Below, in pieces: positions 1 to 8,978 of a stretch of DNA of 39,548 nucleotides (the first letter of the stretch is position 1; the number at the start of each line of letters is the position of its first letter). Origin of the DNA: an uncultured Clostridia bacterium (lineage in GTDB: Bacteria > Bacillota > Clostridia > TANB77 > CAG-508); contig CANQDO010000012.1 in assembly GCA_947593355.1 (NCBI GenBank), forward strand, positions 1 to 39,548, written 5' to 3'. The notes beneath the pieces were generated by a model. It did no database searches and was not told the DNA's origin. It saw only the letters and a list, made by a program, of their open reading frames with translations. Made by a program: the position numbers and the translations under genes.

Positions 1-1
1 A

Positions 2-109
2 TTTAATGATATGTATAATAAAGTTGTTAATGAAAATGTATATAGCTATGATGAAAATATAGATATTACTTGTGTGAGAGAAGAAAGCGAAGAATATAAA
101 TATGAATAG
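2..109 (+). CDS. C-terminal end of an unidentified protein (partial)
   Basis: An open frame runs in from the left edge and ends at TAG 107-109, giving the last 35 residues of a protein whose start lies outside the window. The piece is acidic and hydrophilic (many Glu, Asp, Asn, Tyr) and shows no recognisable motif. It ends 12 bases before the next small gene, so the two may share a transcript. No function can be assigned. Confidence 0.5.
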   Translation, partial: FNDMYNKVVNENVYSYDENIDITCVREESEEYKYE

Positions 110-121
110 GAAAATAGAGTT

Positions 122-307
122 ATGAAAATCAAATGTTTAATTTGTGGAGATATAATCGAATCAAAAAGTGTACATGATTTAGTATCATGTAAATGTGAAG
201 CTTGTTATATTGATGGAGGAAGTTATTATGCTCATATAGGAGCAAAAGACTTTAGCAAAATAGTTAAGATTTTAGATGATGTGAAAGAAGTTAAGGGCAA
301 TAATTAA
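122..307 (+). CDS. Small Cys-rich protein, DUF7695-like
   Basis: A 61-residue protein with an N-terminal CLICGDIIESK segment followed by SCKCEAC and the short motif YIDGG. The paired cysteines (CxxC near residues 5-8, CKC and C further on) suggest a small zinc-binding fold. The order 'CxxCGDIIESK...H....C.C....DGG' resembles a small uncharacterised family (DUF7695) seen in phages and mobile elements of Firmicutes. That assignment is from memory of the pattern and is tentative. It sits just upstream of a strong terminator, at the left of the region I read as mobile-element DNA. Confidence 0.6.
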   Translation: MKIKCLICGDIIESKSVHDLVSCKCEACYIDGGSYYAHIGAKDFSKIVKILDDVKEVKGNN

Positions 308-325
308 TATAAAATAACAAAAGAG

Positions 326-372
326 AAGCAAAATAATGGTAATTATATATTACATAATTATTTTGCTTTTTT
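326..372 (+). terminator. Rho-independent terminator
   Basis: AAGCAAAATAAT pairs with ATTATTTTGCTT across a short AT-rich loop and is followed by a T run. It lies 19 bases after the stop of the 61-residue gene and before the HerA-like gene. Confidence 0.75.
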
Positions 373-444
373 GATAATAAAGGACAAGATTTTAGTAAAC
401 TACGAATAATATATACTATAATTTGCTTTGGAGGAAAATATAAA

Positions 445-2670
445 ATGAACAAAAAATTAAATCAAATTGAGAGAATTATTATTGCAATACTATATATTAT
501 AATAATGTTAGTATTATTTAAATTTATGGGAAAAGACATAGGAAGAGTTCTAAATTTTAGTGAAGATTCTAGTATATGGTTTTACTCAGGAGCATTATTA
601 ATTGTTTTAGGAAATTATTTAACAGAACCATTTTTTTCAAAACCAACTGATACAATAGCTAATTCTATTTCTGTAATATTAGCCATACTAGCAATTAACA
701 ATAAAGAAATGTTTGTAGGGTATATGATTGTGTTAATTTTTTCAATAACAATGTTATTGCTAAGTATAGTCCTAATAGCAATTAAAGATACGCAGAGTAA
801 AATAAAGGATATATTATTTTTTATAGTGCAGAAATTTGGAAGTGCAAAAATATTATTTTCGGGCATATATTTATTAGCAGCATATTCATATTTTGCAAAT
901 AATGAGTTAATGAAATATTTTATTATATCAATTGCGTTATGGATATGTTTAGTATTCTTTGATGTAATTGGTGTGCTTGTAATGACTACAAAGCGATTTT
1001 TAAAAATTGTTATTAACAAAAAAGATAATAGTATTATAGGAGAAGCAATTTCATCAAAGGATATAAGTATGTATGAAATTAGAATATATGGTAACAAAAT
1101 AAAAAAATATATAAACGAATTAGTAAGTATATATATTGGAAATAATAATTTTTATATAGGAATAGTTATAAATCAAAAATCTACAATAGATAAAGAAATA
1201 TTAGAAGTAAGAATTTTACAAAGTAATGGAAAAAATATAGTCACTACTTCAGATGATTTAGGATATTTGAAAGTAAATAATAATATTTTTGATAAAGAAA
1301 ATGATACTAAATTAGTATATATAGAAAACATATCAAGCAGATTGAGAGAACAAATTGAAAAAAATGAATTATTTGAGTGCAAGGATAATTTGATAGGATA
1401 TGTTAGTAATGAATCAAATATAAATGTTATAAAATTTAAGATTATAAATGAAGATAAAATAAAAATAAAAGAAGGAATGATAGTACAAACTTATATTCAA
1501 GGAAAGAAAACACTATATCAAATAGTTGATGGTATTACAAAAACGGACGATATTGAGCATAGTAACACTTCTTATAAAATAGGAATAGCAAGAAAGTTAG
1601 GACAGTATGACTATGAAAACAAAGAATTGAAAACAATTAATTGGGTACCAAACACGTTTGAGCCTATATATGTTTGTGAATATGGAAAAATAGATGAAAA
1701 AAAGATTTCAAATGAATGTATAGGAAAATTACCAAATACAGATATGGGAATTCCACTACTAGACATTGATTCACTTGTTACACATAACACGGCAATACTC
1801 GGAATATTGGGAATAGGAAAGTCATGCCTTGCATATGAAATTATAAAGAAAGTTACAGACAAAAATATCAAAGCTATTTGTATAGATATTACTAATCAAT
1901 ACTGTTCCGAAAAAGGACTATTTTATTATTTAGATGAGAATGAAATACAGAATCAAATTAAAGATGAATATTTAGAAGCATTAAATTCTAGAGCAGAAAG
2001 AACAGGAGGATCAGAAAAACCATCAGAATGGGGAAATAAGGACATATATATAAAATTTATAAATACGATTATAAAAGAATTTATTAATAGTGATAAAAAA
2101 ATATTGGTAATAAATCCAGATTTACATATAGTAAAGAAACCATTAACACAATTTAAAATATCAGAGTTGGTTGAAATAACTTTGGTTGAAAAAGTTAGGA
2201 TAATATCAGAAGAATTATTAAAAATAGCAATGGAAAAAGGAATGTCAGATAAAGCTAGATATTTAATCGTATATGAAGAAGCACATTCTCTTATACCAGA
2301 ATGGAATTCAGCATCTAATACTAGTGACCAAATGGCAAGCAACGGAACAGCAAAAGTTATAATGCAGGGAAGAAAATATGGATTAGGATGCTTAGCTATT
2401 ACTCAAAGAACAGCAAACATAAGTAAAAGCATATTAAATCAATGTAATACAATTTTTGCGTTAAGAATATTTGATGATACGGGAAAAAATTTCTTAGAAA
2501 ATTATATTGGAATGGATTATGCTAGTGTATTGCCAACATTAGAAGAGAGACATGTAGTTGCAGTTGGAAAAGCATTAAAATTGAAACAACCTATTATTTT
2601 ACAATTAAATAGTAGAGAAAATTTTAAAATAAATGAAAGTGCAAATAATATAGAAAAAGGCGAGAATTAA
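445..2670 (+). CDS. Membrane-anchored HerA/FtsK-like P-loop ATPase
   Basis: A 741-residue protein. The N-terminal ~185 residues hold several hydrophobic stretches (about 10-27, 45-60, 75-110, 125-180), so it is membrane bound. A middle region of beta-rich character follows, then an ATPase domain with Walker A GILGIGKS at 453-460 and a Walker B/catalytic segment LIVYEEAHSL near 606-615. The later QGRKYGLGCLAITQ segment is typical of HerA/DUF87 ATPases, which form hexameric DNA or protein pumps. The start ATG follows GGAGGAAAATATAAA. Family membership is clear; the substrate is not. Membrane HerA-like ATPases occur in conjugative elements and in antiphage systems. Its neighbours (HEPN protein, serine recombinase) fit either setting. 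Confidence 0.8.
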   Translation: MNKKLNQIERIIIAILYIIIMLVLFKFMGKDIGRVLNFSEDSSIWFYSGALLIVLGNYLTEPFFSKPTDTIANSISVILAILAINNKEMFVGYMIVLIFSITMLLLSIVLIAIKDTQSKIKDILFFIVQKFGSAKILFSGIYLLAAYSYFANNELMKYFIISIALWICLVFFDVIGVLVMTTKRFLKIVINKKDNSIIGEAISSKDISMYEIRIYGNKIKKYINELVSIYIGNNNFYIGIVINQKSTIDKEILEVRILQSNGKNIVTTSDDLGYLKVNNNIFDKENDTKLVYIENISSRLREQIEKNELFECKDNLIGYVSNESNINVIKFKIINEDKIKIKEGMIVQTYIQGKKTLYQIVDGITKTDDIEHSNTSYKIGIARKLGQYDYENKELKTINWVPNTFEPIYVCEYGKIDEKKISNECIGKLPNTDMGIPLLDIDSLVTHNTAILGILGIGKSCLAYEIIKKVTDKNIKAICIDITNQYCSEKGLFYYLDENEIQNQIKDEYLEALNSRAERTGGSEKPSEWGNKDIYIKFINTIIKEFINSDKKILVINPDLHIVKKPLTQFKISELVEITLVEKVRIISEELLKIAMEKGMSDKARYLIVYEEAHSLIPEWNSASNTSDQMASNGTAKVIMQGRKYGLGCLAITQRTANISKSILNQCNTIFALRIFDDTGKNFLENYIGMDYASVLPTLEERHVVAVGKALKLKQPIILQLNSRENFKINESANNIEKGEN

Positions 2671-2678
2671 CTCGCCTT
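2657..2678. terminator. Hairpin between convergent genes
   Basis: AAGGCGAG and CTCGCCTT form an 8-bp stem with a 6-base loop. It overlaps the stop codon of the HerA-like gene and lies 7 bases from the end of the convergent 97-residue gene. It lacks a good T run, so it may act as a weak bidirectional terminator or as an mRNA 3' end protector. Confidence 0.5.
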
Positions 2679-2684
2679 GAAAAT

Positions 2685-2978
2685 TTACTCTTCAAAACAT
2701 CCACCAATCAACTGCACTCCATCACAAAACCCATTCCTATAGTACTTTTCATTCCAATAAATAAGATAATCCATAAAATTTTTATCAAGTTCATCTAGTT
2801 GTTTTTGAACATATTTCTTATTCTGTTCAGGAACATTTCTCAAGATTTTTTCGGATATTTCATCAAAACATATGCAATATTTTTTATCTTGAGGAGACAT
2901 CTCACAAAAAGTAGTTTCCTCTCTAAAATCTAACCAATCTTTCAAAATATCATCATTAACTTCTCTTAAATTACTCAT
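2685..2978 (-). CDS. Conserved-looking small helical protein, unknown function
   Basis: A 97-residue acidic protein, probably mostly helical. Its C-terminal half reads like an EKYYRNGFCDGVQLI motif, a pattern I associate with small uncharacterised proteins in Firmicute mobile elements. The ATG has a good GGAGG ribosome binding site 8 bases upstream. It is convergent with the HerA-like gene, with the stop codons 17 bp apart. No catalytic motif or membrane segment is visible, and I cannot assign a function. Confidence 0.6.
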   Translation of the reverse strand: MSNLREVNDDILKDWLDFREETTFCEMSPQDKKYCICFDEISEKILRNVPEQNKKYVQKQLDELDKNFMDYLIYWNEKYYRNGFCDGVQLIGGCFEE

Positions 2979-3455
2979 AAAATAACCTCCATAAAATTAA
3001 AATTTTGTTAAATAAAAATTTGCTACAAGAGTTACAAATCCACGAACATCCGTGTACTATCACTTGGGAAAAAGTTGGGAAAAAACTTCTCAAAAAATGC
3101 CCTAAAAATGCACAAATGTTCTATAAGTAAAAACTCTTGTAAGTATTAAAATACCAACAAAAACTCTAATTTTCTTAAAAGGTCAAAAAGCCGTAAACCA
3201 TCGCTCATAACCCGAAGGTACATATCCCAACACATTATCTAAAGTCAGATTTATCGAAGAAATGAAGATGTTTTAAATTTTTTCATTTGTACAAAAGTAA
3301 AAGAAATTTATGAAACTAAAAAATCAATATAAAAATAAAATTCAATTAATGTTATATTAAAGTGTAAAATATGCTTTAAATTTATAGTATTAGAAGGTTT
3401 ATTTTTTGAGAAAAAAATGGTATAATATGGAAAAAATTGAATCAGGTGAATCTAA
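2979..3455. other. Non-coding stretch, slightly richer in G+C
   Basis: About 480 bases without a convincing gene. It contains a short direct repeat of TTGGGAAAAAG (about 3066-3087). A minus-strand open stretch at about 3190-3260 could be the tail of an old gene (ending ...VPSGYERWFTAF, then stop) but has no start or ribosome binding site. I see no terminator, tRNA or known riboswitch here. Confidence 0.4.
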
Positions 3456-3913
3456 ATGATACAAAATAAATCCAGCTTAATTTATAGTTTAAACAATTCT
3501 ATAAATAATTTAGAAGGAATAGTAAAAGAGTCTATAAACATAAATATTCCAAAGTATAAAGAAGTGTATAATAGTTTGGGAACAGCTCTACTTTGGATTG
3601 GATCTTGCTTAGATTGATTAGATGAAATACATACAATATACACAGAAATAGAAAGGAAGTATGTTCAAGCCTTTAAAGGTGCTTATAATGTACAAAAGCA
3701 TGGAGTTGACTTAGTTGGATTTACTGGTTTTATAAGTGGAAATCGTTTCCCAATTAGGTTTCCTATGAGATTTGGAAATGGAAATACTATTTTAAAGAAT
3801 TAGATGAAAATATAATAAAAAACAAGAATCAGATAATTAAATATAACGAAATCTTGAAGAATAAAGACATAATTGAAGTAGTTAATATAATAAAAAATAT
3901 TATAAAAATATAA
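3456..3913 (+). pseudogene. Broken gene with in-frame TGA and a frameshift
   Basis: The frame from ATG 3456 encodes a plausible protein but carries TGA at 3615-3617 (context LD-stop-LDEIH, where Trp would fit) and then TAG at 3801-3803. A different frame (I-W-K-W-K-Y-Y-F-K-E-L-D-E) continues sensibly to TAA at 3911-3913, so a frame change occurred near 3770-3800. No CGG codon is present at either lesion, unlike the ten recoding sites elsewhere in the window. I take it as a decayed gene of the mobile element, upstream of and possibly once paired with the HEPN-type gene. Confidence 0.55.
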
Positions 3914-3946
3914 AACAAGAAAATATATAATAAAAAGGAGAATATT

Positions 3947-4591
3947 ATGGCATTTAATAATTTTATGAATATGGAAAGATTAACATTAGAAATAATTAAT
4001 GACCACATATTAAATATGACTGATGACAACTATGAAATTGGAACATTTTTAAGCATAGACGAATTAACAAATAATATGAAAAATGGTTTTGTTATAATAA
4101 CACAACTAAGTTGTTTTATAGAAAGTTTTTTTAATACTATTATTAATTCTTGCATGAATTATAATGGCGAGTCTTTGCTAAAATGCAATATAGAGGAAAA
4201 AATTGATTTGATTTTTTTATACTATGAAAAAGATTGGAGTAATATTAAAGGGCAAAATCCTTGGTCAGTATATAAAAAAACAACAAAAGTTAGAAATGAA
4301 ATGATTCATTTTAAAAGAACATATATAGGAGATGGGGCTGGAATACCTGACTTCGAAATTGGAGGACAAAAAGTTTCTCAATTTTTTACTAAAAGCAATA
4401 TGTTATTATTAATGAAAGAACATATTAAATTAGTGAAACTGATTGCAAATACTCTTGAACTATCAATATATGAAGAAGGTAGCATATTTGAATGTGATGG
4501 AAGAGATAATTTAGTAAACTATGTGTATGATAAAAAAATAATAGATATAGACGAATCAAGATTTGAATCGAATAACCAAAATAAGCAGTAG
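3947..4591 (+). CDS. HEPN-like protein, candidate RNase/abortive-infection factor
   Basis: A 214-residue, probably all-helical protein. R116-N-E-M-I-H121, within KVRNEMIHFK, matches the HEPN signature of Arg followed four residues later by a catalytic His, usually with Asn after the Arg. HEPN domains are frequently metal-independent RNases in toxin-antitoxin, CRISPR-associated and abortive-infection systems. A good ribosome binding site (AAAGGAGAA) precedes ATG 3947. It follows a broken gene and lies between a HerA-like ATPase and a Nudix fusion in mobile DNA. The fold call rests on one motif plus helical character, so RNase activity is inferred. Confidence 0.55.
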   Translation: MAFNNFMNMERLTLEIINDHILNMTDDNYEIGTFLSIDELTNNMKNGFVIITQLSCFIESFFNTIINSCMNYNGESLLKCNIEEKIDLIFLYYEKDWSNIKGQNPWSVYKKTTKVRNEMIHFKRTYIGDGAGIPDFEIGGQKVSQFFTKSNMLLLMKEHIKLVKLIANTLELSIYEEGSIFECDGRDNLVNYVYDKKIIDIDESRFESNNQNKQ

Positions 4592-4742
4592 CATATAAAA
4601 TCTCGTTCGTTTTATTTTATTTTTACAGTATTATAACAAAGTGGCAGTATATAATATGTATAAGTTTTTATCAAATAATGTTAAAATACGTCATATATTA
4701 TGCTATAATTATGGAAAGTAAAATTTTAAGGAGGAAAATAAT

Positions 4743-5591
4743 ATGGCTGAATTATGGGATATATATGATATTAATAAAAAGAAAATAGGGAGAACAGCTG
4801 AAAGAGATGTATATCAATTCAAAGAGGGAGAGTATCATATTATAGTAACAGGAATTATAATTAATTCTAAAAATGAAATTTTAATAAGTAAAAGAGCAGA
4901 ACACAAAAAATTTGGACTAATGTGGGAATGTAACGGTGGTTCAGTTTTAGCTGGAGAAACAAGTTTAGAAGGAATTATTAGAGAGTTAAAGGAAGAATTA
5001 GGAATTGAATTTTCAAAGAAAGAAGCAATATTCTTAAAAGAAACACGAAGAGATAAACTACCACCTGATTTTAAAGATTTATGGCTATTTAGAAGAGATA
5101 TAGATTTAAAAGATATAGTTTTTCAAGATGGAGAGTCTGTTGATGCAAAATGGGTTACAATAGGGGAATTTATAAAAATGTATGAAAACAAACAAATTAT
5201 ACCAACTATGGATTTTGGAATGAATGAGTATAATAAGGCATTATCGTTAAAACAAAGAGAATCATATAACTATATTGGAAATATAGTTACAGTAAAAATG
5301 GATAGGCCTCTAGGTAGCAAACATCCTAAGTATGGATTTATATATCCAGTAAATTATGGTTTTGTTCCTAATACAATTAGTGGAGATAAAGAAGAGTTAG
5401 ATTGCTATGTTTTAGGAATTAATAAACCTATACAAACTTTTGAAGGAAAGTGTATAGCTGTAATACATAGAAACAATGATAATGATGATAAATTAATTGT
5501 TGTACCAGAAGAAAAAAATTACACAGATGAAGAAATAAAGAAGCTAACATATTTTCAAGAACAATATTTTGAAAGTGAAATTATAAGATAA
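4743..5591 (+). CDS. Nudix hydrolase fused to an inorganic-pyrophosphatase-like domain
   Basis: A 282-residue protein. Residues about 30-165 are a Nudix domain: the Nudix box reads G66-x5-E72-x7-REL(80-82)-x-EE(84-85)-x-G87, complete for metal binding. Residues about 178-265 resemble the beta-barrel of soluble inorganic pyrophosphatases (MDRPLGSKHPKYGF, YPVNYGFVPNT, LDCYVLG). Nudix enzymes cleave nucleoside diphosphates linked to another moiety and can release pyrophosphate, so a pyrophosphatase partner would pull the reaction forward (inference). AGGAGG lies 8 bases before ATG 4743, and a TATAAT-like -10 lies near 4700. Confidence 0.8.
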   Translation: MAELWDIYDINKKKIGRTAERDVYQFKEGEYHIIVTGIIINSKNEILISKRAEHKKFGLMWECNGGSVLAGETSLEGIIRELKEELGIEFSKKEAIFLKETRRDKLPPDFKDLWLFRRDIDLKDIVFQDGESVDAKWVTIGEFIKMYENKQIIPTMDFGMNEYNKALSLKQRESYNYIGNIVTVKMDRPLGSKHPKYGFIYPVNYGFVPNTISGDKEELDCYVLGINKPIQTFEGKCIAVIHRNNDNDDKLIVVPEEKNYTDEEIKKLTYFQEQYFESEIIR

Positions 5592-5670
5592 ATAATTTTA
5601 GAAAAGTAAAAAATGTTAATTAAGCAATTATTTGGGGAAAAATTATGACTATTTTCAAAGATGCTTATAA

Positions 5671-6087
5671 GATTGTAATGGAAAAATAGTTAAAAGAAAT
5701 CCAAATTTTAGATTTTTTGCAACAATGAATTTGGGTTATTTTGGAACGAAAGAATTAAATCAAGCGCTATATAGTAGGTTTAATACAATTATAGAAATAG
5801 CCTCATTGCCAGATGGAGCAATCAAAAAAATGTTGATAACAAGAGTTCCTGAATGTAAAGAATATGTTACTAAAATTTTAGGAGTATATCACAAGCTAAA
5901 AAATAAGATTGAAGCAGAAGAATTGGATGTAGTAATTTCTCCTAGAAATTTAGAAAATTGGGCTAGACAGGCAAAATATGAAGGTTACCTAAAAGCAGCG
6001 AAAAAAACAATTATACCTATTGCTAAATGTGATAGAACACTTGAAAATGTGATTAGAAGTTTTTTATTGTTATATAAATGGGATTAG
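5671..6087 (+). pseudogene. C-terminal remnant of a MoxR-type AAA+ ATPase
   Basis: The frame from 5671 encodes RFFATMNLGYFGTKELNQAL, the sensor-1 region of MoxR/CbbQ-like AAA+ ATPases, followed by SRF (arginine finger) and a helical lid. The Walker A and B part is absent and an in-frame stop lies just upstream of 5671, so the gene has lost its N-terminal half. These ATPases normally act with a VWA-domain partner, and a remnant of one lies immediately downstream. Any protein from an internal start (ATG 5725, 120 residues) would lack ATP binding. Confidence 0.65.
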
Positions 6088-6141
6088 TATAAAGGGGGGC
6101 AAAATTTTTCATGAATAAAGAGAATAGAGAAGTTTTCAAAC

Positions 6142-6187
6142 TGAAGAAAATAGAAAAATAGAAGAAAATAGAAAAATAGAAGAAAAT
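6142..6187 (+). repeat. 18-bp tandem repeat
   Basis: The unit GAAGAAAATAGAAAAATA occurs twice and then partly a third time, between the MoxR and VWA remnants. It probably expanded inside a charged coiled-coil coding stretch of the lost VWA gene. Confidence 0.6.
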
Positions 6188-6217
6188 TTTGCCTCAATGC
6201 TTTCTGAAAATTAGAAT

Positions 6218-6502
6218 TTGCGTTTATTTTTTATAAATGAAAAAGAAGCGTATACAGATGGAAAAAATATAGTTGTAGATCCCGCAAGTGATGAACTTTT
6301 TTCAACAAAAGATACTAATAATGTGGCAAAGAAAATTGAAAAGGATGGAATAAATATAATTGGTGTTGCATTAGAAAAATCAGAAGGAGAAACTGAATGT
6401 TACGAAACTTTAAAGGAAATATATGATAGGGTAGTGGATGTTAAGGATATGAAACATTTGACAACACAGCTATTAAACTTAATATCTAAATTATTTATGT
6501 AG
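6218..6502 (+). pseudogene. C-terminal remnant of a VWA-domain protein
   Basis: About 94 residues encode the end of a von Willebrand A-type domain: NIIGVALE followed by VVDVKDMKHLTTQLL, typical of the C-terminal strand and helix of VWA proteins that pair with MoxR ATPases. An in-frame TAG lies just upstream and no ribosome binding site is seen, so this is a truncated gene. It belongs with the preceding ATPase remnant as a decayed MoxR/VWA module. Confidence 0.55.
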
Positions 6503-6538
6503 TCTCATAAAAGAATAAAAATACAAAAAGTGGAAATA

Positions 6539-6706
6539 ATGACATCAAGAGGCGAATATACAATGGAAAAAGAAAATAAAAGAAAATATAAAAAGAAAAA
6601 TGATTTTAATATCAAAATAATATTTAATGAAAAAGGAGAAAAACTAGAAAGTACCATAGAAAGAGCATTTGCTAATTATTGTATTAGAAAAATAAGACCA
6701 ACTTAA
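6539..6706 (+). CDS. Small basic protein upstream of the recombinase
   Basis: A 55-residue Lys/Arg-rich protein (MTSRGEYTMEKENKR... to ...CIRKIRPT), with FNIKIIFNEKGEKL and an AFANYCIRKI C-terminus. Small basic genes of this type commonly lie directly before large serine recombinases in Clostridia and may be accessory or excision factors, but no direct evidence is visible here. The ribosome binding site is weak; a downstream ATG at codon 9 is an alternative start. Confidence 0.5.
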   Translation: MTSRGEYTMEKENKRKYKKKNDFNIKIIFNEKGEKLESTIERAFANYCIRKIRPT

Positions 6707-6738
6707 TAGAATTTTATATAGTTCACATAGCAAAATTA

Positions 6739-6783
6739 GAGATAATATGATATAATCCTTACTAAGAGTATCAATATTATCTC
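6739..6783. promoter_or_regulatory. Inverted repeat around the recombinase promoter
   Basis: GAGATAATAT (6739-6748) and ATATTATCTC (6774-6783) are exact inverted repeats flanking TATAAT at 6751-6756, a good -10 element. No good -35 is seen at the right distance. The arrangement could be a two-arm operator or an mRNA hairpin controlling the recombinase gene. Confidence 0.45.
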
Positions 6784-6814
6784 AATTTTTATAGCACAAA
6801 AAGGAGGGAAAAGT

Positions 6815-8447
6815 TTGGGCTATACAATAATGAATAATATTGAATATAAAGTAGGCATATATATTAGACTTTCAAAAGAAGATGAAGAAAAAGGCAAATA
6901 TCAAGAAAGTGAAAGTATTGGAAATCAAAGGACATTGTTAATGCAATATATTAAAGAAAATAAGTTGAATTTTGTAGCAGAGTATGTTGATGATGGGGTA
7001 AGTGGTACAAGCTTTGATAGACCGGCATTTAATAGAATGATTGATGACATAGAAATGCGGAAAAATTAATATGGTAGTTACTAAAGATTTGTCAAGACTT
7101 GGCAGAAATTATGTGCAATCCGGGCTTTATATTGAAACTTATTTTCCAGAACATGAAGTAAGATTTGTTGCAATTCTAGACAATATTGATACGGCATATG
7201 ATACATCAAACAATGATATTGCACCATTTAAGTCAATATTAAATGAGATGTATGCAAAAGATACTTCAAAGAAAATAAATAGCGTACTGCAATCAAAAAG
7301 AAGTCTTGGTCAGTATTTAGGAACAGCACCATATGGCTATAAAAAAGATCCACAAAACAAGTATCATTTGATAATTGATGAAGAAGCATCAAATGTTGTA
7401 AAACTAATATATGAAAAGTATTTAGCAGGTTTTGGTACAATGCAAATAGCAGATTACTTAAGTAAAAATAAAATTCCAATTCCTTCAGATTATAATAAGA
7501 AAAAAAGAGGGGTAAAATCCATAAATTATGGACTATGGCAACAGTCAACAGTAAGGTTTATTCTTTCTAATGAAATTTACACGGGTACAGTTATACAGGG
7601 AAAAAGAAAGAAGGTTAGTTTTAAATCTAAAAAATTTATTAATCTTCCAGAAGAGGATTGGATAAAAGTAGAGAATATGCATGAAGCTATTATAAGCAAG
7701 GAAGATTTTGAAAGAGCTAAAAGAATAATAAATGCAACAAAAGGGTCAAGGGTAGTACAAAATGACTATTTGTTTAAAGGTTTACTTCGTTGTTATGACT
7801 GTAAAGGCTATATTGGAATTAGAAGTGCAGATAAAAATGGTAATATTTATGGTAGATGCCAAAGATATGGAAGATTTGGAAAGTTTGATGTGTGCTCTCC
7901 ACATAATTTTAATTATCAAGTTTTTGAAGAGCAAATGCTTGAAGTTTTAAGGCAAATTTGTAAAAAGTATACAAATAGAAAAAAATTACAACAAATTGCG
8001 AAAAGCACCGAAACGGAGCAGTCAAAAGAATTTAATATAAAAAATCAATTACAAGCTTGTAAACAATCAATTGAAAGCGAAACTAAAAAACTTGATTTAA
8101 TGTATGATGACAGGCTGGCAGGTATTATTTCTATTGATGAGTATATTAAAAATGCAAATAGAATAAAGGAATTGATTAAGAGTTATGAGGAAAATATAAA
8201 GGCATTGGAAAAAGAATTAAGTGGGGAAAAGTGCAAAGATGATACTGATGATAAATTAGATAATCTTATTACGGAGTTTCTTAATATGGAAAATCCAACA
8301 AAAGAAATAATTAGAGAGTTTATAGAAAAAATAGAAATTCATTCAGATAAGCAAGTGGATATATACTTTAATTTTAAGCCACTTCAAGAGATGGATTTAA
8401 ATAAATTTGTGTGTGCTAAAAAGAAATATGAGAATAAAATTGCTTAA
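6815..8447 (+). CDS. Large serine recombinase, read through a CGG +1 shift
   Basis: Site-specific integrase/resolvase-superfamily recombinase, about 543 residues after the shift. The N-terminal catalytic domain has nucleophile Ser20 in YIRLSKEDEE; DDGVSGTS and KDLSRLGRNY follow. A 'Recombinase' domain is in the middle. A zinc ribbon starts with LRCYDCKG near residue 325, and a coiled coil is C-terminal. GGAGGG lies 6 bases before TTG 6815, better placed than ATG 6830. The frame breaks at CGG 7058-7060 (then TAA 7067-7069). Skipping the C gives IEM-G-KINMVVTKDLSRLGR, the family consensus. Without the shift only an 84-residue catalytic fragment forms. The gene is at the edge of the element that interrupts the downstream GH94 gene. 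Confidence 0.85.
7058..7060 (+). other. CGG +1 recoding site (recombinase 1)
   Basis: Zero-frame ATG CGG AAA. Reading ATG then GGA restores M-G-K-I-N; the zero frame stops three codons later. The Gly is conserved in serine recombinases just before the VTKDLSRLGR helix. Confidence 0.85.
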
Positions 8448-8474
8448 CAGTAGTAAAAATGATCATAACAACAA

Positions 8475-8972
8475 TACACACATGCTGCCATTTGGGCAAT
8501 TATTGCAGAAGCAAAATTAGGCTTTGGAGATAAAGCTGTTGAATTATTTAGAATGATTAACCCAATAGAACATTCAAGAACAAGAGAAGCGGCAAATAAA
8601 TATAAAGTTGAACCATATGTTATAGCTGCAGATATTTATGGATATTCAAATTTAGCAGGTAGAGGCGGTTGGACATGGTATACTGGTTCAAGTAGTTGGA
8701 TGCAAATAGCGGGTATTGAATATATATTAGGATTAAAAATTAAGAATAAAATTTTAAAATTGCAACCGTGTATTCCAAAAGCATGGAAGGAGTATTTTAT
8801 AAGATATAGATATGCAAATACTGTTTATAATATAACAGTAAAAAGAACTACTAATAATGAATTGCTAAATGAAGATGTGAAAAAATTCATTGTTAATGGA
8901 AAAGAAATAGAAGATAAACAATTATTACTTGAAGAAAATGGTGGAATTGTTGAAATAGAAGTGCTTATTTAA
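8475..8972 (+). pseudogene. C-terminal remnant of a GH94 (cyclic glucan synthase/phosphorylase) gene
   Basis: From about 8475 the frame encodes YTHAAIWAI, then ELFRMINPIEHSRT, WTWYTGSSSWM and GLKI...LQPCIPKAW, which are hallmark segments of GH94 glycoside phosphorylases and the C-terminal part of cyclic beta-glucan synthases. About 165 residues remain where a full protein has 800 or more. A stop precedes the homologous part, and the break is 27 bases after the recombinase stop, so insertion of the left-hand element removed the rest. An internal ATG at 8553 gives 139 residues, unlikely to be functional. Confidence 0.8.
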
Positions 8973-8978
8973 AAAAAT

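Noticed and set aside
615..1097. 160-codon minus-strand open frame inside the HerA-like gene
   Set aside because: It overlaps a well-supported plus-strand gene entirely, and its composition reflects the complementary strand of that gene's TM coding.
3190..3260. Short minus-strand peptide ending VPSGYERWFTAF
   Set aside because: No start codon, ribosome binding site or neighbouring context; kept only as a note in the non-coding stretch.
3615..3617. TGA as selenocysteine
   Set aside because: No redox-type context or convincing downstream hairpin. The same gene also has a second stop and a frame change, so decay is simpler.
7055..7070. Classical -1 slippage on the A-rich run after CGG in recombinase 1
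   Set aside because: The change needed is +1, and the other sites (for example TAT CGG TAT, AGT CGG TAC) have no A run.
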